Shown one piece after another: positions 6,342-8,476 of a stretch of 8,476 bases of DNA. Origin of the DNA: Geobacter sp. UBA1603 (GTDB taxonomy: Bacteria; Desulfobacterota; Desulfuromonadia; Geobacterales; Pseudopelobacteraceae); the NCBI GenBank assembly GCA_002322035.1, contig DCNF01000091.1, positions 9,522 through 17,997 on the forward strand, read 5' to 3'. The first letter of the stretch is position 1; every line of letters starts with the position of its first letter. Position numbers and translations under genes: made by a program. The notes beneath the pieces were generated by a model. It worked only from the letters and a program-made list of their open reading frames with translations. It made no database searches and had not been told where the DNA came from.

Positions 6342-7846
6342 CAACGAGAATAACGATAGATCCGATCACTCGACTGGAAGGGCATGGCCGGATCGACATA
6401 TTCATCGACGACCACGGGAGTGTTGATGATGTCTGTTTCCAGATTCCCGAACTGCGCGGATTCGAGCAGTTCTGCGTGGGCAGGATGGCCGAAGAGATGC
6501 CGGTCATAACCAACCGCATTTGCGGGGTTTGTCCGGAGGCTCACCATGTGGCCGCCACCAAGGCACTGGATGCTGTTTTTGGGGCCGAGCCTCCGATGGC
6601 GGCCAAAAAACTGCGTGAACTACTCTACATGGCTTTTTTCGTCACCGACCATACCACCCATTTCTACGCCCTTGGCGGGCCTGATTTCATCGTTGGGCCG
6701 GATGCACCGCCATCCGAAAGAAATATTCTGGGAGTGGCACGCAAACTTGGTGTGGAGATCGCTGGCGACGTTATCGCCTGCCGTAAGCGAAATAATGAGG
6801 TGATCTCAGTGGTGGGGGGCAGAGCAATCCACCCGGTGGCAGGCATCCCCGGCGGCTGGAGCCGCTCAATCAGTGAAGGTGAGCGAAAACAGATCGCAGA
6901 AACAGCGCTGAAGAACATTGAGTTCGCCCTGTTTTCCCTTGATGTCTTTGCCAAAATCGTGCTGAAAAACCCGGTATACCTCGAGTTGGTGACCTCCGAC
7001 ATCTACCTGCACCGCACCTACTCGATGGGGATGGTGGACAGCAACAACCAGAGTAATTTCTACGACGGCACCATCCGCGTGATCGATCCAGAGGGCAATC
7101 AGTTTGCCAACTATTGTCCCGCTGATTATCGTGAACACATTGCCGAGCGGGTTGAACCATGGACCTATCTGAAATACCCCTACCTGAAAAATGTGGGGTG
7201 GCAGGGACTGGTAGACGGCATCCAGAGTGGGGTTTATGCAGCTACGCCGCTCTCCCGTCTCAATGTTTCGGAAGGTCTGGCAACAAAGCGGGCCGATGCC
7301 GAATACCAGCGGATGTTCGAGGCATTCGGCAGCAGGAGGCTGACTTCAGCTCGCTATCAGCCGGTACATCATCGCATGGCCACCCACTGGGCCAGACTGA
7401 TCGAGTTGCTCTATGCGTCGGAGCGGATGTTGGAACTGGCCCTCGACCCCGAGATCATCTCGCCGGAAATCCGTAACATCCCCGACCGGGCAATGTTCGT
7501 CGGCGAAGGGGTCGGTTGCGTCGAAGCACCGCGTGGCACCCTGACTCACCATTACGTTACTGATGAGCGCGGTTTACTGAAAAGCGTCAACATGATCGTC
7601 GGCACCACAAACAACTACGCTCCGATCTCCATGTCGATCAAGCGGGCCGCAGAAAAGCTGATCACTAACAACGCCCCGGAACAGGGAATTTTGAACAGGA
7701 TTGAGATGGCCTTTCGGCTCTATGACCCCTGTTTTTCCTGCGCAACCCATTTTCTGCCCGGCAAGATGCCGTTGACCGTTTCACTGCGCAACAGACAGGG
7801 CCAGCTTTTGAGGGAATTGAATAGATTTCACAAAAGCGGCACATAA
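6338..7846 (+). CDS. mvhA: Cytoplasmic [NiFe] hydrogenase large (catalytic) subunit, Mvh-type
   Basis: The 502-residue protein holds the Ni-Fe site that splits or forms H2. The N-terminal signature is RITIDPITRLEGHG (4-17). The first metal-binding motif is RICGVCPEAHH (60-70; C62, C65) and the second is DPCFSCATH (463-471; C465, C468). All four Ni/Fe cysteine ligands are therefore present. After H471 comes a 31-residue tail beginning FLPGKMPL, expected to be removed by a hydrogenase maturation endopeptidase after nickel insertion. No endopeptidase gene is in the window, so maturation must be provided from elsewhere. The start overlaps the small-subunit stop. The small subunit's type and the DPCxSCATH motif favour a soluble group 3 (Mvh-like) enzyme. 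The electron acceptor (heterodisulfide reductase-like complex, MvhD or a diaphorase) cannot be read from this window. Transcription ends towards the convergent sucD gene. Confidence 0.94.
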   Translation: MTTRITIDPITRLEGHGRIDIFIDDHGSVDDVCFQIPELRGFEQFCVGRMAEEMPVITNRICGVCPEAHHVAATKALDAVFGAEPPMAAKKLRELLYMAFFVTDHTTHFYALGGPDFIVGPDAPPSERNILGVARKLGVEIAGDVIACRKRNNEVISVVGGRAIHPVAGIPGGWSRSISEGERKQIAETALKNIEFALFSLDVFAKIVLKNPVYLELVTSDIYLHRTYSMGMVDSNNQSNFYDGTIRVIDPEGNQFANYCPADYREHIAERVEPWTYLKYPYLKNVGWQGLVDGIQSGVYAATPLSRLNVSEGLATKRADAEYQRMFEAFGSRRLTSARYQPVHHRMATHWARLIELLYASERMLELALDPEIISPEIRNIPDRAMFVGEGVGCVEAPRGTLTHHYVTDERGLLKSVNMIVGTTNNYAPISMSIKRAAEKLITNNAPEQGILNRIEMAFRLYDPCFSCATHFLPGKMPLTVSLRNRQGQLLRELNRFHKSGT

Positions 7847-7892
7847 TCAGCTCAATGTGAGCCAGTTGCCTCGTTTCATGATCGTACCCTAC

Positions 7893-7930
7893 AAAAAAGC
7901 CCCGCATTCATGATTATATGAAACGGGGCT
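7893..7930 (-). terminator. Hairpin terminator of sucD, possibly also serving the convergent hydrogenase genes
   Basis: Arms AGCCCCG (7898-7904) and CGGGGCT (7924-7930) enclose an inner TTCAT/ATGAA stem (7907-7911 with 7918-7922). On the minus strand the stem is followed by a T-run (7898-7893), 24 bases after the sucD stop. On the plus strand the stem lies 51 bases after the hydrogenase stop and is followed only by a weak T-containing stretch. It should therefore act mainly on sucD. Confidence 0.8.
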
Positions 7931-7954
7931 CTTCTGCAATTATGTTGGCAGTGT

Positions 7955-8476
7955 CTATTTTTTTACTTTACGTGCAGCCGGTTTTGCTGGAGCTTTGGAA
8001 ACCTTGCCCGCCTTGCCAAGGGCGGCAACCATGGCTTCACCCATCGTGGTCGGACTGGTGGCAACAACCACGCCGCATTCGGTCAGGGTGCGGATTTTGT
8101 CTTCGGCTTTGCCCTTGCCGCCGGTGATAATGGCGCCGGCATGGCCCATCCGTTTGCCGGGGGGGGCGGTTACTCCGGCAATAAAAGCACCGACCGGTTT
8201 TTTCATGTTCTTCTTTATCCACTCGGCAGCCGCCTCTTCAGCGCCACCGCCGATCTCGCCGATCATGAAAACCCCTTCCGTCTCCGGATCATCATTGAAA
8301 AGCTGCAAAACATCAATAAAATTCATGCCGATGATCGGATCTCCACCGATACCGACGCAGGTTGACTGGCCCAGCCCCATATCGGTCAGTTGCTTGACCG
8401 CTTCGTAGGTCAAGGTGCCGGAGCGTGAAACCACACCGATTTTCCCTTTTTTGTGGATATGGCCCGGCATGATGCC
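7955..8476 (-). CDS. sucD: Succinyl-CoA synthetase (ligase) alpha subunit (partial, N-terminal part beyond right edge)
   Basis: The visible 173 residues are the C-terminal ~60% of SucD and are closely collinear with the E. coli protein: [20 protein letters not shown], then [23 protein letters not shown] and [16 protein letters not shown]. The histidine in GHAGAI (codon 8141-8143) is the residue phosphorylated during catalysis (E. coli His246). The enzyme interconverts succinyl-CoA and succinate with ADP or GDP phosphorylation in the TCA cycle. SucC (beta) is expected just upstream, beyond the edge, but is not visible. The tail after the catalytic His is about 18 residues longer than in E. coli and is rich in Lys, Ala and Pro ([13 protein letters not shown]). 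The frame is open to the window edge, so the true start lies outside. Confidence 0.97.
   Translation of the reverse strand, partial: GIMPGHIHKKGKIGVVSRSGTLTYEAVKQLTDMGLGQSTCVGIGGDPIIGMNFIDVLQLFNDDPETEGVFMIGEIGGGAEEAAAEWIKKNMKKPVGAFIAGVTAPPGKRMGHAGAIITGGKGKAEDKIRTLTECGVVVATSPTTMGEAMVAALGKAGKVSKAPAKPAARKVKK

Noticed and set aside
5626..6426. A 266-residue plus-strand frame overlapping both hydrogenase genes.
   Set aside because: It is an out-of-frame shadow of two well-supported genes, with arginine/proline-rich, family-less sequence.
7955..8476. Plus-strand frames overlapping sucD.
   Set aside because: They lie antisense to an unambiguous sucD and have no domain similarity.

Overview
The window looks like ordinary chromosome from a Desulfuromonadales / Geobacter-type bacterium (formerly Deltaproteobacteria). 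This is inferred from gene content: a gmk-rpoZ-rel/spoT block, an Mvh-type cytoplasmic [NiFe] hydrogenase and an ADP/GDP-forming succinyl-CoA ligase. No 16S or other decisive marker is present. Nothing indicates a phage, plasmid, transposon, CRISPR array or tRNA, and coding density is high.

Left part (1-1950, all on the minus strand, transcribed leftward): guanylate kinase (gmk), RNA polymerase omega (rpoZ), then the first 323 residues of a bifunctional (p)ppGpp synthetase/hydrolase (Rel/SpoT) that runs off the left edge. The three genes share a guanine-nucleotide theme: Gmk makes GDP from GMP, omega helps form a ppGpp-binding site on RNA polymerase, and Rel/SpoT makes and destroys ppGpp. A strong predicted intrinsic terminator sits between rpoZ and rel/spoT, so the three genes may not be one simple transcript.

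Middle (1951-2224): a 274-bp divergent intergenic region. It holds a good sigma70-type promoter candidate facing gmk, a weak candidate facing the helicase, a tandem 9-bp repeat and a run of ten C. From 2225 to 5299 on the plus strand is a 1024-residue UvrD-family helicase fused to a C-terminal RecB-type nuclease with four cysteines placed as in Fe-S nucleases. This is a single-chain helicase-nuclease presumed to act on DNA ends.

Right part: 46 bp after the helicase comes a two-gene [NiFe] hydrogenase unit (small subunit 5346-6341, large subunit 6338-7846, 4-bp overlap). It is of the soluble Mvh (group 3c-like) type. The usual electron-transfer partners (MvhD, HdrABC), a diaphorase and the maturation protease are not in the window. 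The unit converges on the 3' part of sucD (succinyl-CoA synthetase alpha, minus strand), with a hairpin terminator between them.

I see no clearly new biological system. The points most worth a second look are the stand-alone helicase/Fe-S-nuclease fusion, its close linkage to a hydrogenase pair lacking partners, and the terminator placed ahead of rel/spoT.
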